DNA from: Loktanella sp. DSM 29012
GTDB taxonomy: Bacteria > Pseudomonadota > Alphaproteobacteria > Rhodobacterales > Rhodobacteraceae
DNA: 64,000 bases
Assembly (NCBI RefSeq): GCF_900110705.1
Contig: NZ_FOEJ01000001.1
Coordinates: 131,501-195,500 of the forward strand
Reading direction: 5' to 3'
Positions 44,501-53,353 of this stretch are shown piece after piece. Each line of letters begins with the position of its first letter. Position 1 is the stretch's first letter. The position numbers and the translations under genes are program-made. The notes beneath the pieces were generated by a model. It saw only the letters and a list, made by a program, of their open reading frames with translations, was not told the DNA's origin and did no database searches.

Positions 44501-46077
44501 GGACGGAAGGTTGTCGACAGCACCGCAGAGGGTGTGTCGTCGCCCATCGACGCGATCATTTCCTTGCCGTCCTCGGCCATCGGGGCCAGGACCTGTTCCA
44601 GTTCTTCGATGCTGTAACCGGCGGCGCGCTGACGGCGGCGCAATTCGTCGCCTTCGTAGATGGCGAATTCTGCCGTTTCGCGGAACGCGTCGGACAGTTC
44701 GACGACCTTTTCCACCCAATCACCAAAGGGCTGGGCCGAGGCCAGGTCGTTCTTCAGCTCTTCGTCGTGAAACAGGCGCTGCGTTTCCATATCGACGGCG
44801 ATCATCTGACCCGGGCCAAGCGCGCCCTTTTCCACGACGCGGGATTCGTCGACCGGGACCATGCCCACCTCGGAACCTGCGATCAGCAGGCCGTCGCCGG
44901 TCACGACATAACGCAGGGGGCGCAGCCCGTTCCGGTCCAGACCGCCGCAGACCCAGCGACCATCGGTCATGGCAAGGGCGGCGGGGCCGTCCCAGGGTTC
45001 CATCACCGCGTTGCAGTAGGAATACATGTCCTGCAGCGCCTGCGGCATTTCTGCAGCCTGCTTGGACCATGCCTCTGGCACCAGCATGGTTTTCGCCATC
45101 GGCGCGTTACGCCCGGCACGGACCAGCACCTCGAACACGGAATCGAGGGCGGCGGAATCGGACGACCCCGAAGGGATGATCGGCTTGATATCCTCTGCCG
45201 CGTCACCGAACGCGCTGGACGCCATGCGGATTTCGTGGCTGCGCATCCAGTTCACGTTACCCTTGAGCGTGTTGATTTCGCCGTTGTGGGCCAACATGCG
45301 GAACGGCTGCGCCAGCGACCACTGCGGGAAGGTGTTGGTGGAATAGCGCTGGTGATAGATGGCAAAGGCGGATTCAAACCGTTCGTCCATCAGGTCGGGG
45401 TAAAAGGTCGCGACCTGTTCGGCCAGCATCATGCCCTTGTAGATGATCGACCGGGTGGACAGGCTGCAGATATAGAACCCGTTGGCACCGCTGGCGGTCA
45501 CGGCCTTTTCGATGCGGCGACGGACGATGTACAATTCGCGCTCGAACGCTTCTTCGTCGATGCCGGGACGGCAGCGGACGATGATCTGTTCGATTTCGGG
45601 GCGGGTGGCGTTGGCCTTTTCGCCCAGCACTTCGGTGTTCACAGGGACATGACGCCAGCCATAGATGTAATGGCCCATGCGCAGCACTTCGGATTCAACG
45701 ATCGTGCGGCAGCGTTCCTGGCTGGCAAAATCGGTGCGCGGCAAGAAAATCTGGCCCACGGCGATGCGTTCGCCCGGCTGCGGTTCGTGACCCGTGCGGC
45801 GGATCTGGTCCTCAAAGAAGGGGGCCGGGATCTGGATGTGGATACCCGCACCGTCACCCGTCTTGCCGTCGGCATCGACAGCACCACGGTGCCAGATCGC
45901 CTTGAGCGCGTTGATCCCCTTTTCGACGACATCGCGGCTGCGCTCGCCCTTGATCGACACGACAAGGCCGACACCGCAGGAGGAATGTTCGTCGTCATCG
46001 CGGTACAGGCCGTTTTCAGCCATCCATGCGCGCTTGGCTTCTTCGGCAGCCACCCAGGCGTCATCATAGGTTGTCAT
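41545..46077 (-). CDS. gltB: Glutamate synthase (NADPH) large subunit
   Basis: This 1510-residue protein has an N-terminal propeptide of 33 residues before the nucleophile Cys34 (DEHSSCGVGLVV) of the glutamine amidotransferase domain. Central and FMN domains follow (GGEGGESPDDF, KPGEGGQLPG, SGHNGGTGASPG), with a 3Fe-4S cluster region CIMVRQCQSNTCPVGVC and a C-terminal GXGXG beta-helix. It makes glutamate from glutamine and 2-oxoglutarate with GltD. I chose ATG at 46077, with AAGGAGAG upstream. It overlaps the stop of the intervening secreted-protein gene (ATGA). Confidence 0.97.
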   Translation of the reverse strand: MTTYDDAWVAAEEAKRAWMAENGLYRDDDEHSSCGVGLVVSIKGERSRDVVEKGINALKAIWHRGAVDADGKTGDGAGIHIQIPAPFFEDQIRRTGHEPQPGERIAVGQIFLPRTDFASQERCRTIVESEVLRMGHYIYGWRHVPVNTEVLGEKANATRPEIEQIIVRCRPGIDEEAFERELYIVRRRIEKAVTASGANGFYICSLSTRSIIYKGMMLAEQVATFYPDLMDERFESAFAIYHQRYSTNTFPQWSLAQPFRMLAHNGEINTLKGNVNWMRSHEIRMASSAFGDAAEDIKPIIPSGSSDSAALDSVFEVLVRAGRNAPMAKTMLVPEAWSKQAAEMPQALQDMYSYCNAVMEPWDGPAALAMTDGRWVCGGLDRNGLRPLRYVVTGDGLLIAGSEVGMVPVDESRVVEKGALGPGQMIAVDMETQRLFHDEELKNDLASAQPFGDWVEKVVELSDAFRETAEFAIYEGDELRRRQRAAGYSIEELEQVLAPMAEDGKEMIASMGDDTPSAVLSTTFRPLSHFFRQNFSQVTNPPIDSLRESRVMSLKTRFGNLKNVLDQDSSQTEIIVLESPFIANAEFEKMVEQFGDTVVHIDCTFESGEHALGDALARIRAEAEDAVRSGAGHIVLTDAHQSAEKVAMPMILATSAVHSHLTRKGLRTFCSVNVRSAECIDPHYFAVLIGCGATTVNAYLAQDSIADRVNRGLVDGTLTEAVARYRKAIDAGLLKIMSKMGISVLSSYRGGLNFEAVGLSRAMCAEYFPGMHSRISGIGINGIQAKLEEVHAHGWKQSTDILPIGGFYKSRRSGEKHAWEAQTMHMLQAACAKSSYALWQQYSKALQANPPIHLRDLLAIKPLGKPIPIEEVESITSIRKRFVTPGMSLGALSPEAHRTLSIAMNRIGAKSDSGEGGESPDDFTPDANGDNRSAKIKQVASGRFGVTAEYLLACEELEIKVAQGAKPGEGGQLPGMKVTDLIAKLRHSTKGVTLISPPPHHDIYSIEDLAQLIYDLKQINPHCKVTVKLVASSGVGTIAAGVAKAKADIILISGHNGGTGASPGTSIKYAGLPWEMGLTEAHQVLAMNNLRSRITLRTDGGLRTGRDIVMAAMLGAEEYGIGTAALIAMGCIMVRQCQSNTCPVGVCTQDEALREKFTGNADKVVNLITFYATEVREILASIGARSIADVIGRADLLTQVSRGSAHLDDLDLNPLLITVDGANRITYDRNQPRNAVLDTLDVEIVKDAERFLKDGEKMQLEYAVQNTLRTIGTRTSSHIVQRFGMRNSLQDDHLTVKLKGSAGQSLGAFAVHGLKLEVSGDANDYVGKGLSGGTIIVRPPMQSPLVAAKNTIIGNTVLYGATAGYLFAAGRAGERFAVRNSGAHVVIEGCGTNGCEYMTGGVAVILGSIGANFGAGMTGGMAYLYDPDGTAADLMNMETLVTCPVTMDHWTNQLRTLVQRHADETGSKKAQEILQHWDDELRNFVQVCPKEMLANLPVPLSAEEAAIPAE

Positions 46078-46778
46078 GAAATCTCTCCTTGAATGGGGGC
46101 AATCAGTTGCGACAGCATCACGCCGCAATCGTGTTTGGGGTTGGCAGACAGGAAACCGGGTTCACCGGGAAAGATGAATTCGACCGGACTGTCGTTTTTG
46201 TCGTAGGCGTCGCCGGGCACTGTGACGCGGCCCGTGCCGCCGATGAACATGCGCCAGTCGTCGCTGACGTATTCGTTCCCGGCCGAGGACCACAACTCGG
46301 TGCCGTCGGCGGCATAGGCGGTGATCTGGTAGGCGGTGCGCCGCAGGGTCACGTCATCGATCGTCACCACCTCGCCGGTCAGCGTATCCGCGCCCACGTA
46401 GCGGGTGGGACCGACCTGATCGGACAGCGTGGTAAAGTCATAGCTGTCGCGCCCGGTTTCCAGCAGTTCCGTCAGGGACGCGGGATCGGCCGGGCTGGAT
46501 TCCAACCGTTCGGAATGACCCGTGAACGGATGGAAACTGTCTAGCCATTGCGCCTCAGTATCGGTGCTGCCGGCGTATGTCAGACCGTCCTCGCTCAGGC
46601 TGACGCGACGTTTGACACCTTCGGCATCGCCCGCGCAGGTGAAATGATGTTCCACCGAACAGCTGCGCGACTGGATCGTCACAAAGGCATCACAGCCTGC
46701 GGGCAGGCTGAACGTGTCCGGGGCCTGTGCTGCGACAGGCCCGGCCAGGACGCAAAGCAATGCGCCCGCGCGGATCAT
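46074..46778 (-). CDS. Secreted hypothetical protein between gltD and gltB
   Basis: This 234-residue protein has a short signal peptide (MIRAGALLCVLAGPVAAQA). The mature part has CDAFVTIQSRSCSVEHHFTC near its start and a late Cys (HDCGVML), consistent with periplasmic disulfides. It overlaps gltD (ATGA) on one side and gltB on the other, so it is translated as part of the GOGAT operon. I do not recognise a functional family. A role in nitrogen assimilation is suggested only by position. Confidence 0.7.
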   Translation of the reverse strand: MIRAGALLCVLAGPVAAQAPDTFSLPAGCDAFVTIQSRSCSVEHHFTCAGDAEGVKRRVSLSEDGLTYAGSTDTEAQWLDSFHPFTGHSERLESSPADPASLTELLETGRDSYDFTTLSDQVGPTRYVGADTLTGEVVTIDDVTLRRTAYQITAYAADGTELWSSAGNEYVSDDWRMFIGGTGRVTVPGDAYDKNDSPVEFIFPGEPGFLSANPKHDCGVMLSQLIAPIQGEIS

Positions 46779-48250
46779 TCTGCGGCGACCGCGTCGGATT
46801 GCGACAGATAGTCCAGGATCGCGGTGGCGCAGTCGCGCCCGTCGCGAATTGCCCAGACCACGAGGCTGGCACCGCGCACGATGTCGCCCGCCGCAAAGAC
46901 ACCGTCCAGCGATGTCTTGCCGGTGGTAAAATCGGCCTTGACCGTGCCCCAGCGCGTGACCTCAAGACCTTCGACACCCCACAGGGCCGGCAGGTCCTCG
47001 GGTTCAAAGCCCAGCGCCTTGACGACCAGATCGGCCTCTTCGACGTAATGCGCGCCCGCAATCAGTTCCGGGCTTTGGCGGCCGGTCGCGTCGGGCTGAC
47101 CCAGACGCATCTTGTCCACCACGACGCCGCGCAGCGGGCCACTGATGGGGGCTGGCGTGTCCACGTTCATCTGTGTTGCGTCGTCCACGAACATCTTGGG
47201 CGCGGACAGCCAGACGAATTCGACGCCCTCTTCTTCGGCGTTCTGCACTTCGCGTTGCGAACCGGGCATGTTCTGCTTGTCGCGGCGATACAGGCATTTG
47301 ACCGATGTCGCGCCCTGACGAATGGCGGTGCGGACACAGTCCATCGCGGTGTCACCGCCGCCGATCACGACGACCTTTTTACCCGATGCGTTCAGTTCAC
47401 CACTGTCGAATTCGGGCACCGTGTCACCAAAGCTGACCTTGTTCGAGGCGGTCAGATAGTCGATGGCGCGGACGATGCCGTCAGCCTCTGATCCCGGATT
47501 GTCCAACTCGCGTGTTTTATAGACGCCGGTGGCGATCAGCACGGCGTCATGTTTGCCACGGATCGCGTCAAAGGTAATGTCCTCGCCCACGTTGCAGTTC
47601 AGGCGGAACTCGACGCCGCCATCCTCGAGCTGGGCCATCCGCTTCATCACGACGTCTTTTTCCAGCTTGAAGCCGGGGATGCCGTAGGTCAGCAGGCCGC
47701 CCCCGCGATCATAGCGGTCATAGACGGTGACCTGCACGCCCTGACGGCGCAGCATGTCAGCGGCAGCTAGGCCACCGGGGCCTGCACCGATGATGCCGAC
47801 AGATTCGCTGCGTTCGGCGTGGGGTCGGATCGGCTTGACCCAGCCTTCTTCGAATGCGGTGTCAGTAATGTATTTCTCGACCGACCCGATGGTCACCGTG
47901 CCGTGGCCGGATTGTTCGATAACGCAGTTGCCCTCGCACAGGCGGTCCTGCGGGCAGATACGGCCGCAGATTTCCGGGAACGTGTTCGTCGCCTGAGACA
48001 CCTCGTAGGCCTCTTGCAGGCGGCCCTCGGCGGTCAGGCGCAACCAGTCGGGGATGTTGTTGTGCAACGGGCAGTGCGACTGACAATAGGGCACGCCGCA
48101 TTGGCTGCACCGGCTGGCCTGCTCTGCCGCCTTGGCAGTCGCGTATTCTGCGTAGATCTCGCCGAAATCCTTGTTGCGCAGGTCAGGCGGACGCTTTTCG
48201 GGCATGTCACGGCTGACAGTGGTAAACTTCAACATCTTTTCGCCGGCCAT
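46775..48250 (-). CDS. gltD: Glutamate synthase (NADPH) small subunit
   Basis: This 491-residue protein has an N-terminal cysteine-rich 4Fe-4S domain (RCSQCGVPYCQSHCPLHNNIPDW, ICGRICPQDRLCEGNC), an FAD motif IIGAGPGGLAAADML, an NADPH motif VIGGGDTAMDC and a C-terminal FAAGDIVRGASLVVWAI. It feeds electrons from NADPH to GltB. I chose ATG at 48250 with GGAGTG upstream. It is the first gene of the gltD-secreted protein-gltB operon. Confidence 0.96.
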   Translation of the reverse strand: MAGEKMLKFTTVSRDMPEKRPPDLRNKDFGEIYAEYATAKAAEQASRCSQCGVPYCQSHCPLHNNIPDWLRLTAEGRLQEAYEVSQATNTFPEICGRICPQDRLCEGNCVIEQSGHGTVTIGSVEKYITDTAFEEGWVKPIRPHAERSESVGIIGAGPGGLAAADMLRRQGVQVTVYDRYDRGGGLLTYGIPGFKLEKDVVMKRMAQLEDGGVEFRLNCNVGEDITFDAIRGKHDAVLIATGVYKTRELDNPGSEADGIVRAIDYLTASNKVSFGDTVPEFDSGELNASGKKVVVIGGGDTAMDCVRTAIRQGATSVKCLYRRDKQNMPGSQREVQNAEEEGVEFVWLSAPKMFVDDATQMNVDTPAPISGPLRGVVVDKMRLGQPDATGRQSPELIAGAHYVEEADLVVKALGFEPEDLPALWGVEGLEVTRWGTVKADFTTGKTSLDGVFAAGDIVRGASLVVWAIRDGRDCATAILDYLSQSDAVAAE

Positions 48251-48480
48251 GGTCACACTCCGCATCTGCATGTCTTTGGTAGCGTCTTACGCGAGGCCAA
48301 TCACAATGAAAAGTCAGCAGTGCTGTCCTATTAATGAATTTTTCACCGGTGCAGCATTCAGGCGGGCGGAAAAGCACCTGATATTAGGTCCGATGCGATA
48401 CCTATCTTCGGTCTGGCGACATTGCCTGCGTCGGCTAATGTGGCGGCGAATCATGAATGGCGGACAAAGGTGACTGCGGA

Positions 48481-49311
48481 ATGACGCTCTTTACTCTGGT
48501 GCTGGTGGCCTTGATCCAAGGCGTGACCGAATTTCTGCCGGTCTCGTCCTCGGGGCATCTGGTGCTCTTGCCTTTGTTGACGGGCGAACCCGCGCAGGGA
48601 TTGGCCATCGATGTGGCGGCGCATCTGGGCACATTGATTGCCGTTGTCCTGTTTTTCTGGACCGATGTGCGCATGGCGCTGTCAGGGCTGTTGCGCCTGA
48701 TCCGGGGCAAGGTCGATACGCAGGGCGCATGGCTGGCGCTGTGCCTGATGGTTGCGACGATCCCGGTCATCCTTGCGGGACTGATTCTGAAGGTCACCGG
48801 ACTTGCTGATCTGATCCGCGACAGCATGGTGGTCATCGCGCTGGCGTTTATCGTCTTTGGCATCGTGTTGTATCGCGCCGATCAGACGAACCCGGAGACT
48901 CGCACGGCACCCCAATGGACGATGAAACACGCCGTCATCATGGGATTGTGGCAGGTCGTCGCACTGATCCCCGGCACATCGCGGTCTGGCATCACCATCA
49001 CGGGGGCGCGGACATTGGGATACACCCGAACCGATGCAGCACGCCTGTCGATGCTGATGTCCATTCCGACGATCCTTGCATCAGGGTCGTTGCTGGCGCT
49101 GGATGTGATCGGTGACACCACACCGGGTCTGTGGACCGATATTGCAATTGTGGCCGGGCTGTCATGCGTCGCGGCACTGGCCGCATTGTCACTGATGATG
49201 CGCCTGCTGCGGTCGGTCAGCTATACGCCCTATGTGGTCTACAGGGTCGCACTGGGTGCGATCCTGCTGATCATCGCTATGACTGGCGGAGGTTCTTTGC
49301 CGAGTTCTTGA
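48481..49311 (+). CDS. uppP: Undecaprenyl-diphosphatase
   Basis: This 276-residue multi-pass membrane protein has the UppP motifs ALIQGVTEFLPVSSSGHLVL at the N-terminus and WQVVALIPGTSRSGITITGAR in the second half. It regenerates undecaprenyl phosphate for peptidoglycan and surface polysaccharide synthesis. I chose ATG at 48481; a start eight codons upstream would only add polar residues. The 3' end overlaps the convergent NDUFA9-like gene by 35 nt. Confidence 0.94.
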   Translation: MTLFTLVLVALIQGVTEFLPVSSSGHLVLLPLLTGEPAQGLAIDVAAHLGTLIAVVLFFWTDVRMALSGLLRLIRGKVDTQGAWLALCLMVATIPVILAGLILKVTGLADLIRDSMVVIALAFIVFGIVLYRADQTNPETRTAPQWTMKHAVIMGLWQVVALIPGTSRSGITITGARTLGYTRTDAARLSMLMSIPTILASGSLLALDVIGDTTPGLWTDIAIVAGLSCVAALAALSLMMRLLRSVSYTPYVVYRVALGAILLIIAMTGGGSLPSS

Positions 49312-50260
49312 TCGCGGCATACTGACCCGACGGGCGGAACCGCCACAGATAGTCGGGCAGCACCGATTCCAGTGACGTCGGCGTCAGACCCAGATCGGCA
49401 AAGCCACGCGCGCCGTCGGACACCACGTTGTCGATCGCAAGGTTCTTGACCTGATCGGTTGTCAGTGGCGCGGGGGCAAGACCAAACGTCACCCTGGACA
49501 GCAGACCAAAGGCCGCCGCCATGGTGCGCGCCATGAAAAACGGGATGTTCATGACCATGTTGTTGCGATTGATGGTGTTCAGCATCTGGCGCATCAATTC
49601 GCGGAACGACGCCACATCCGGGCCGCCCAACTCAAAAACGCCAGCGACCGATGGATCGCGCAGGGCCACGGACACCGCACTGGCCACGTCATCTACGTAT
49701 ACGGGCTGGAACAACGTATCCGCACCCACCACCGGCAGCACCGGACCCATCCGGGACATGCCGGCAAAGCGGTTAAAGAATTCATCCTCTGGTCCGAACA
49801 CGATGGAGGGGCGCAGGATCACGGCATCGGGCTGATGTTCCAGCAGCGCCTGTTCGCCCAGCGCCTTGGTCCGGGCATAGTCACTGTCCGCATCTGCATC
49901 GGCACCGATGGCGGAAATCTGCACCATCCGGTTGATACCTTCTTCGGCGGCGATCCGGGCGATCCGGCCCGGGGCCTCGGCCTGAAGCGCCTTGAAGGTA
50001 TTCTTGCCCTTTTCGGCAAGCACGCCCACGCAATTCACGACCGCATCGGCACCGCGCGTCACGGTGCGCACGGAATCATCGTCGCGTATGTTGCAGAACA
50101 CAGGTTCGACCTGTCCGACCACACCATAGGTGCGCACGAACATCGCCTCGTTCGGGGTGCGGCAGGCCACGCGGATGCGCCACCCGTCCTGAGCCAGCCT
50201 GCGCGCGATGTATCGACCGACAAAGCCGGATCCACCGAAAATCGTAACGAGCTTGGACAT
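49277..50260 (-). CDS. NDUFA9-like atypical SDR (complex I-associated family)
   Basis: This 327-residue protein has the N-terminal dinucleotide-binding motif TIFGGSGFVGRYIARRL, then NCVGVLAEKGKNTF, YARTKALGEQAL (Tyr-Lys pair) and RPSIVFGPEDEFFNRF. This is the pattern of the complex I 39-kDa subunit family found in alphaproteobacteria. A role in complex I assembly or stability is inferred from the family. Its 3' end overlaps uppP by 35 nt on the opposite strand. Confidence 0.88.
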   Translation of the reverse strand: MSKLVTIFGGSGFVGRYIARRLAQDGWRIRVACRTPNEAMFVRTYGVVGQVEPVFCNIRDDDSVRTVTRGADAVVNCVGVLAEKGKNTFKALQAEAPGRIARIAAEEGINRMVQISAIGADADADSDYARTKALGEQALLEHQPDAVILRPSIVFGPEDEFFNRFAGMSRMGPVLPVVGADTLFQPVYVDDVASAVSVALRDPSVAGVFELGGPDVASFRELMRQMLNTINRNNMVMNIPFFMARTMAAAFGLLSRVTFGLAPAPLTTDQVKNLAIDNVVSDGARGFADLGLTPTSLESVLPDYLWRFRPSGQYAAIKNSAKNLRQS

Positions 50261-50364
50261 GGGACGCCTCTTTTGCAGTACCCCGCTGATGTAAACCGCA
50301 CCCCGCCCACGAGCAAGACGAAAGGCGCTGCGGCAAATTCGTGAGCGTGACGCAAAAAGAGGGG

Positions 50365-50392
50365 TTTACAGTCCCCCGCACTCCTTCTAAAT
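50365..50392 (+). promoter_or_regulatory. Likely promoter of tRNA-Leu
   Basis: TTTACA (50365-50370) and CTAAAT (50387-50392) are separated by 16 nt. Transcription would begin near 50399, about 10 nt before the tRNA. No gene lies between. Confidence 0.45.
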
Positions 50393-50409
50393 CGCCCCTC
50401 ACGTGACCT

Positions 50410-50495
50410 GCCCAGGTGGCGGAATGGTAGACGCGCTAGCTTCAGGTGCTAGTACTGGCAACGGTGTGGAGGTTCGAGTCCTCTCCTGGGCACCA
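50410..50495 (+). tRNA. tRNA-Leu (CAG)
   Basis: The acceptor stem GCCCAGG (50410-50416) pairs with CCTGGGC (50485-50491), followed by A and an encoded CCA. The anticodon loop TTCAGGT between CTAGC and GCTAG gives anticodon CAG, reading CUG, the main Leu codon in this GC-rich genome. A long class II variable arm follows the anticodon stem. The T-arm GAGGTTCGAGTCCTC is intact. Confidence 0.97.
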
Positions 50496-50597
50496 CGATT
50501 TCCCCTCAGATCAACGCTTCCCCTCGGGGGACACAGGTCATCGTTGGAATGACGCCAGCCGGGGTCTAGGCTAAAGTATCGCGCCAGAGGATACACC

Positions 50598-51950
50598 GTG
50601 CCGTTCAGCCTGCTGACCACCCATTTCGAAATCGTTTTCCTGACGCTGCTGGTGCTGCTGGCAGCCGCATTCATGTTGCAGCAACGCAGAACGCCGCAAT
50701 CGACCGCGGCGTGGTTGCTGGCGCTGGTCGTGCTGCCTTACCTAACGGTCCCGATTTTCATCGTGCTGGGGTTTCGCAAGCGCCCGGGCAAGGACAACAG
50801 CATTCAGTTTCGCGACGTCGATGCCGCTGACTCGGTCGACGGCTGGGACAGAACACTGCGGTGCTATGACCTGCCGCCGGCCACCTCTGGGCATGATCTG
50901 ACACTGCTTGATCGCCCGCACACCGCCCGAGAGGCACTGAACGACCTGATCGCAGGGGCGCAGCACCGGATCGACGCATTGTTCTACATCGTCGCGAACG
51001 ACCCGACGGGTACGGATTTCGTGGCGCAATTGACCCGGCGCGCAACCGAGGGCGTGCAGGTCAGGCTACTGATCGACCGGCTGGGGACATTGCGACCGCC
51101 GACAAAAGCGCTGCGCGCACTGAAGGCCGCTGGCGGTCAGGTGGCCTATTTCTCTCCTTTTACGCAGCGACCGCAGCGCGGACACATCAACCTGCGCAAC
51201 CACCGCAAGATGCTGATCGCGGACGGGGTGCGGGTGTTTTCGGGCGGCATGAACATCGCGCGCAACTATCTGGATGACACGCCAGAGGCCTGGGTCGATC
51301 TGGCCTACGTCCTGACTGGCCCGGCGGTGACAAGCTTTGGCGATGTCTTTGCATCCGACTGGTCCGTGGCGGCCACCCAGATCGACGCCAAGGGCGGTGC
51401 TGCGGACAGCCACGGCGCGGCCGTCGTGCAACTTGTCCCGTCCGGTCCGGACCTGCCGCACGACGGGTTCCACGATTCGCTGGTGAACGCCATCCACCGC
51501 GCCCGCGACCGGGTCTGGATCGCGACACCCTATTTCCTGCCCACCGACAGCCTGTCCGAGGCGCTGGCCGTGGCAGCCCGGCGGCAAGTCGATGTCAGGC
51601 TGCTGCTGCCGCACAAATCGAACCAGATGATCGCCGATTTCGCACGCGGCGCCTATCTGCGCGAATTGCAGGAGGCAGGCGTGCAGGTCCTGCTATTCGC
51701 GGACGGCATGATGCATGCAAAGGCTGGCGTGATCGACACAAACGCCTACGTCGGGTCCAGCAATTGCGATGTGCGGTCCATGTTACTTAATTTTGAAACG
51801 ACACTGGTACTGCATGATGACGCCAGTGCGGCGCTGATTGCGGATTGGTTCACGGGACTGTCGGACCGCTGCACGGTCGGCGTCGCAGAGGCCGGTACGC
51901 TGCGCCGCATCGCAGAGGGATTTTTCCGCATCGGGGCACCCGTGTTATGA
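50598..51950 (+). CDS. cls: Cardiolipin synthase (phospholipase D family)
   Basis: This 450-residue protein has two N-terminal membrane helices (about 10-27 and 36-58) and two HKD motifs: H202-x-K204-x4-D209 (NHRKMLIADG) and H373-x-K375-x4-D380 (MHAKAGVIDTN). It joins two phosphatidylglycerol molecules, or related substrates, into cardiolipin at the inner membrane. The start codon is GTG, with AGAGGA upstream. The EEP-family gene overlaps its stop (ATGA). Confidence 0.9.
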   Translation: MPFSLLTTHFEIVFLTLLVLLAAAFMLQQRRTPQSTAAWLLALVVLPYLTVPIFIVLGFRKRPGKDNSIQFRDVDAADSVDGWDRTLRCYDLPPATSGHDLTLLDRPHTAREALNDLIAGAQHRIDALFYIVANDPTGTDFVAQLTRRATEGVQVRLLIDRLGTLRPPTKALRALKAAGGQVAYFSPFTQRPQRGHINLRNHRKMLIADGVRVFSGGMNIARNYLDDTPEAWVDLAYVLTGPAVTSFGDVFASDWSVAATQIDAKGGAADSHGAAVVQLVPSGPDLPHDGFHDSLVNAIHRARDRVWIATPYFLPTDSLSEALAVAARRQVDVRLLLPHKSNQMIADFARGAYLRELQEAGVQVLLFADGMMHAKAGVIDTNAYVGSSNCDVRSMLLNFETTLVLHDDASAALIADWFTGLSDRCTVGVAEAGTLRRIAEGFFRIGAPVL

Positions 51951-52663
51951 CCGAGGACAGGCCGATCAGGCTGCTGAGCTATAACATTCGCAAGGCGCTG
52001 GGCACCGACCGCAGGCGCGATCCCATGCGGATCGTTCGCGTGCTGTCGCACACCCAGGCTGATATCGTCTTGCTGCAAGAAGCAGATCTGCGGTTAGGCG
52101 ACCGTCCTGCGGTGCTGTCCGAGGACGCACTGGGCGATATCGGCCTTGCGCCGCTGGCGGTCGCGGACACCGACGTCAGCATGGGCTGGCATGGCAATGC
52201 CATCCTGCTGCGCGCGGATTGGACGGCACGGCAGATCACCCGCATCCCCCTGCCCGGATTCGAACCGCGCGGTGCCGTTTCTGCCATCATCGACACGCCA
52301 CAGGGACCGCTGCGCGTGATCGGTCTGCACATGGGCCTGTTGCGCCGGTCACGGGTTGCACAACAAAATGCGATACTCGCGTGGATCGCGGACCAATCGG
52401 ACATCCAGACCATCCTTGCCGGTGATCTGAACGAATGGACGCTGCACCGCGGCCTTGGCCCCTTTGCCAAGAGCCACAGCCTGCATGCGCCCGGTCGCAG
52501 CTATCATGCGCGCTGGCGACTGGCACCGCTGGATCGCATCGCGGTAGACCGTCGGCTGGACCTGATCGACACGGGCATGATCGACACGAAACTGACCCGT
52601 GCGGCCTCGGACCATCTGCCGATCTACGCCGATCTGGAACCCGGATCGCTGCGCGGGGTCTGA
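51947..52663 (+). CDS. Endonuclease/exonuclease/phosphatase family protein
   Basis: This 238-residue protein has EEP-fold motifs RLLSYNIRKALG, VLLQEADLR (metal-binding Glu), GLHMGLLRRSR, LAGDLNEW (Asp, Asn) and the final SDHLPIYADL (Asp-His). No signal peptide is present. Members of this fold act on DNA or phospholipid head groups. Coupling to cardiolipin synthase makes a phosphodiesterase acting on lipids conceivable, but this is inference. Confidence 0.82.
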   Translation: MTEDRPIRLLSYNIRKALGTDRRRDPMRIVRVLSHTQADIVLLQEADLRLGDRPAVLSEDALGDIGLAPLAVADTDVSMGWHGNAILLRADWTARQITRIPLPGFEPRGAVSAIIDTPQGPLRVIGLHMGLLRRSRVAQQNAILAWIADQSDIQTILAGDLNEWTLHRGLGPFAKSHSLHAPGRSYHARWRLAPLDRIAVDRRLDLIDTGMIDTKLTRAASDHLPIYADLEPGSLRGV

Positions 52664-52741
52664 TCCGCCAAGGCCAAAGGGGGTTGAGCGAGGCGCCGCA
52701 GCGTCCTATCTGACAGCGAACCCAAGGAAAGCGGAACCACC

Positions 52742-53353
52742 ATGGCGAACCATCTGTATCAAAACGATCTGCCAGACGGGCTGGATCTGGGACCGGTGGT
52801 TGCCATCGACTGCGAAACGATGGGCCTGAACCCGCACCGTGACCGGCTGTGCCTGATCCAGATGTCCGGCGGCGACGGCGACTGCCATCTGGTGCAGGTC
52901 GCCAAGGGCCAGACAGAGGCCCCGAACCTGTGCCGGATGCTGGCCGACCCGAAGGTGCTGAAATTGTTCCATTTCGGGCGCTTTGACATCGCCGCGATGG
53001 AACATGCATTCGGTACACTGGCCGCGCCCGTCTATTGCACGAAAATCGCGTCCAAGATGGTCCGGACCTTCACCGACCGCCACGGGTTGAAATACCTGCT
53101 GCAGGAACTGGTCGGCGTGGATATTTCCAAACACCAACAGCAAAGCGACTGGGGTGCCGAAACCCTGACCGAGGCGCAGTTGAACTATGCCGCGTCCGAT
53201 GTGCTGTACCTGCATCAGTTGCGGGACGAGCTGAACCTGCGGCTGGAACGCGAAGGCCGCATGGATCTGGCCCAGTCCTGTTTCGATTTCCTGCCGACGC
53301 GGGCGAAACTCGATCTGGTCGGCTGGCCTGAAACTGACATCTTCTCGCACTGA
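52742..53353 (+). CDS. rnd: Ribonuclease D-like 3'-5' exonuclease, no HRDC domain
   Basis: This 203-residue DEDDy exonuclease has VAIDCETMGL (Asp23, Glu25), LFHFGRFDIAAM and YAASDVLYLHQL (Asp and Tyr). Full-length RNase D has about 375 residues with two C-terminal HRDC domains; these are absent here, a short form that I know to be common in alphaproteobacteria. It probably trims tRNA or other small RNA 3' ends. Its stop overlaps the kpsF start by one base. Confidence 0.88.
   Translation: MANHLYQNDLPDGLDLGPVVAIDCETMGLNPHRDRLCLIQMSGGDGDCHLVQVAKGQTEAPNLCRMLADPKVLKLFHFGRFDIAAMEHAFGTLAAPVYCTKIASKMVRTFTDRHGLKYLLQELVGVDISKHQQQSDWGAETLTEAQLNYAASDVLYLHQLRDELNLRLEREGRMDLAQSCFDFLPTRAKLDLVGWPETDIFSH

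Noticed and set aside
44491-46092. 533-codon open frame antisense to gltB
   Set aside because: Shadow of the strongly supported gltB reading frame; composition typical of antisense of GC-rich genes.
48400-48440. Sigma-54 promoter upstream of uppP (TGGCGACATTGCC)
   Set aside because: Spacing between the GG and GC elements is too short for a -24/-12 promoter.
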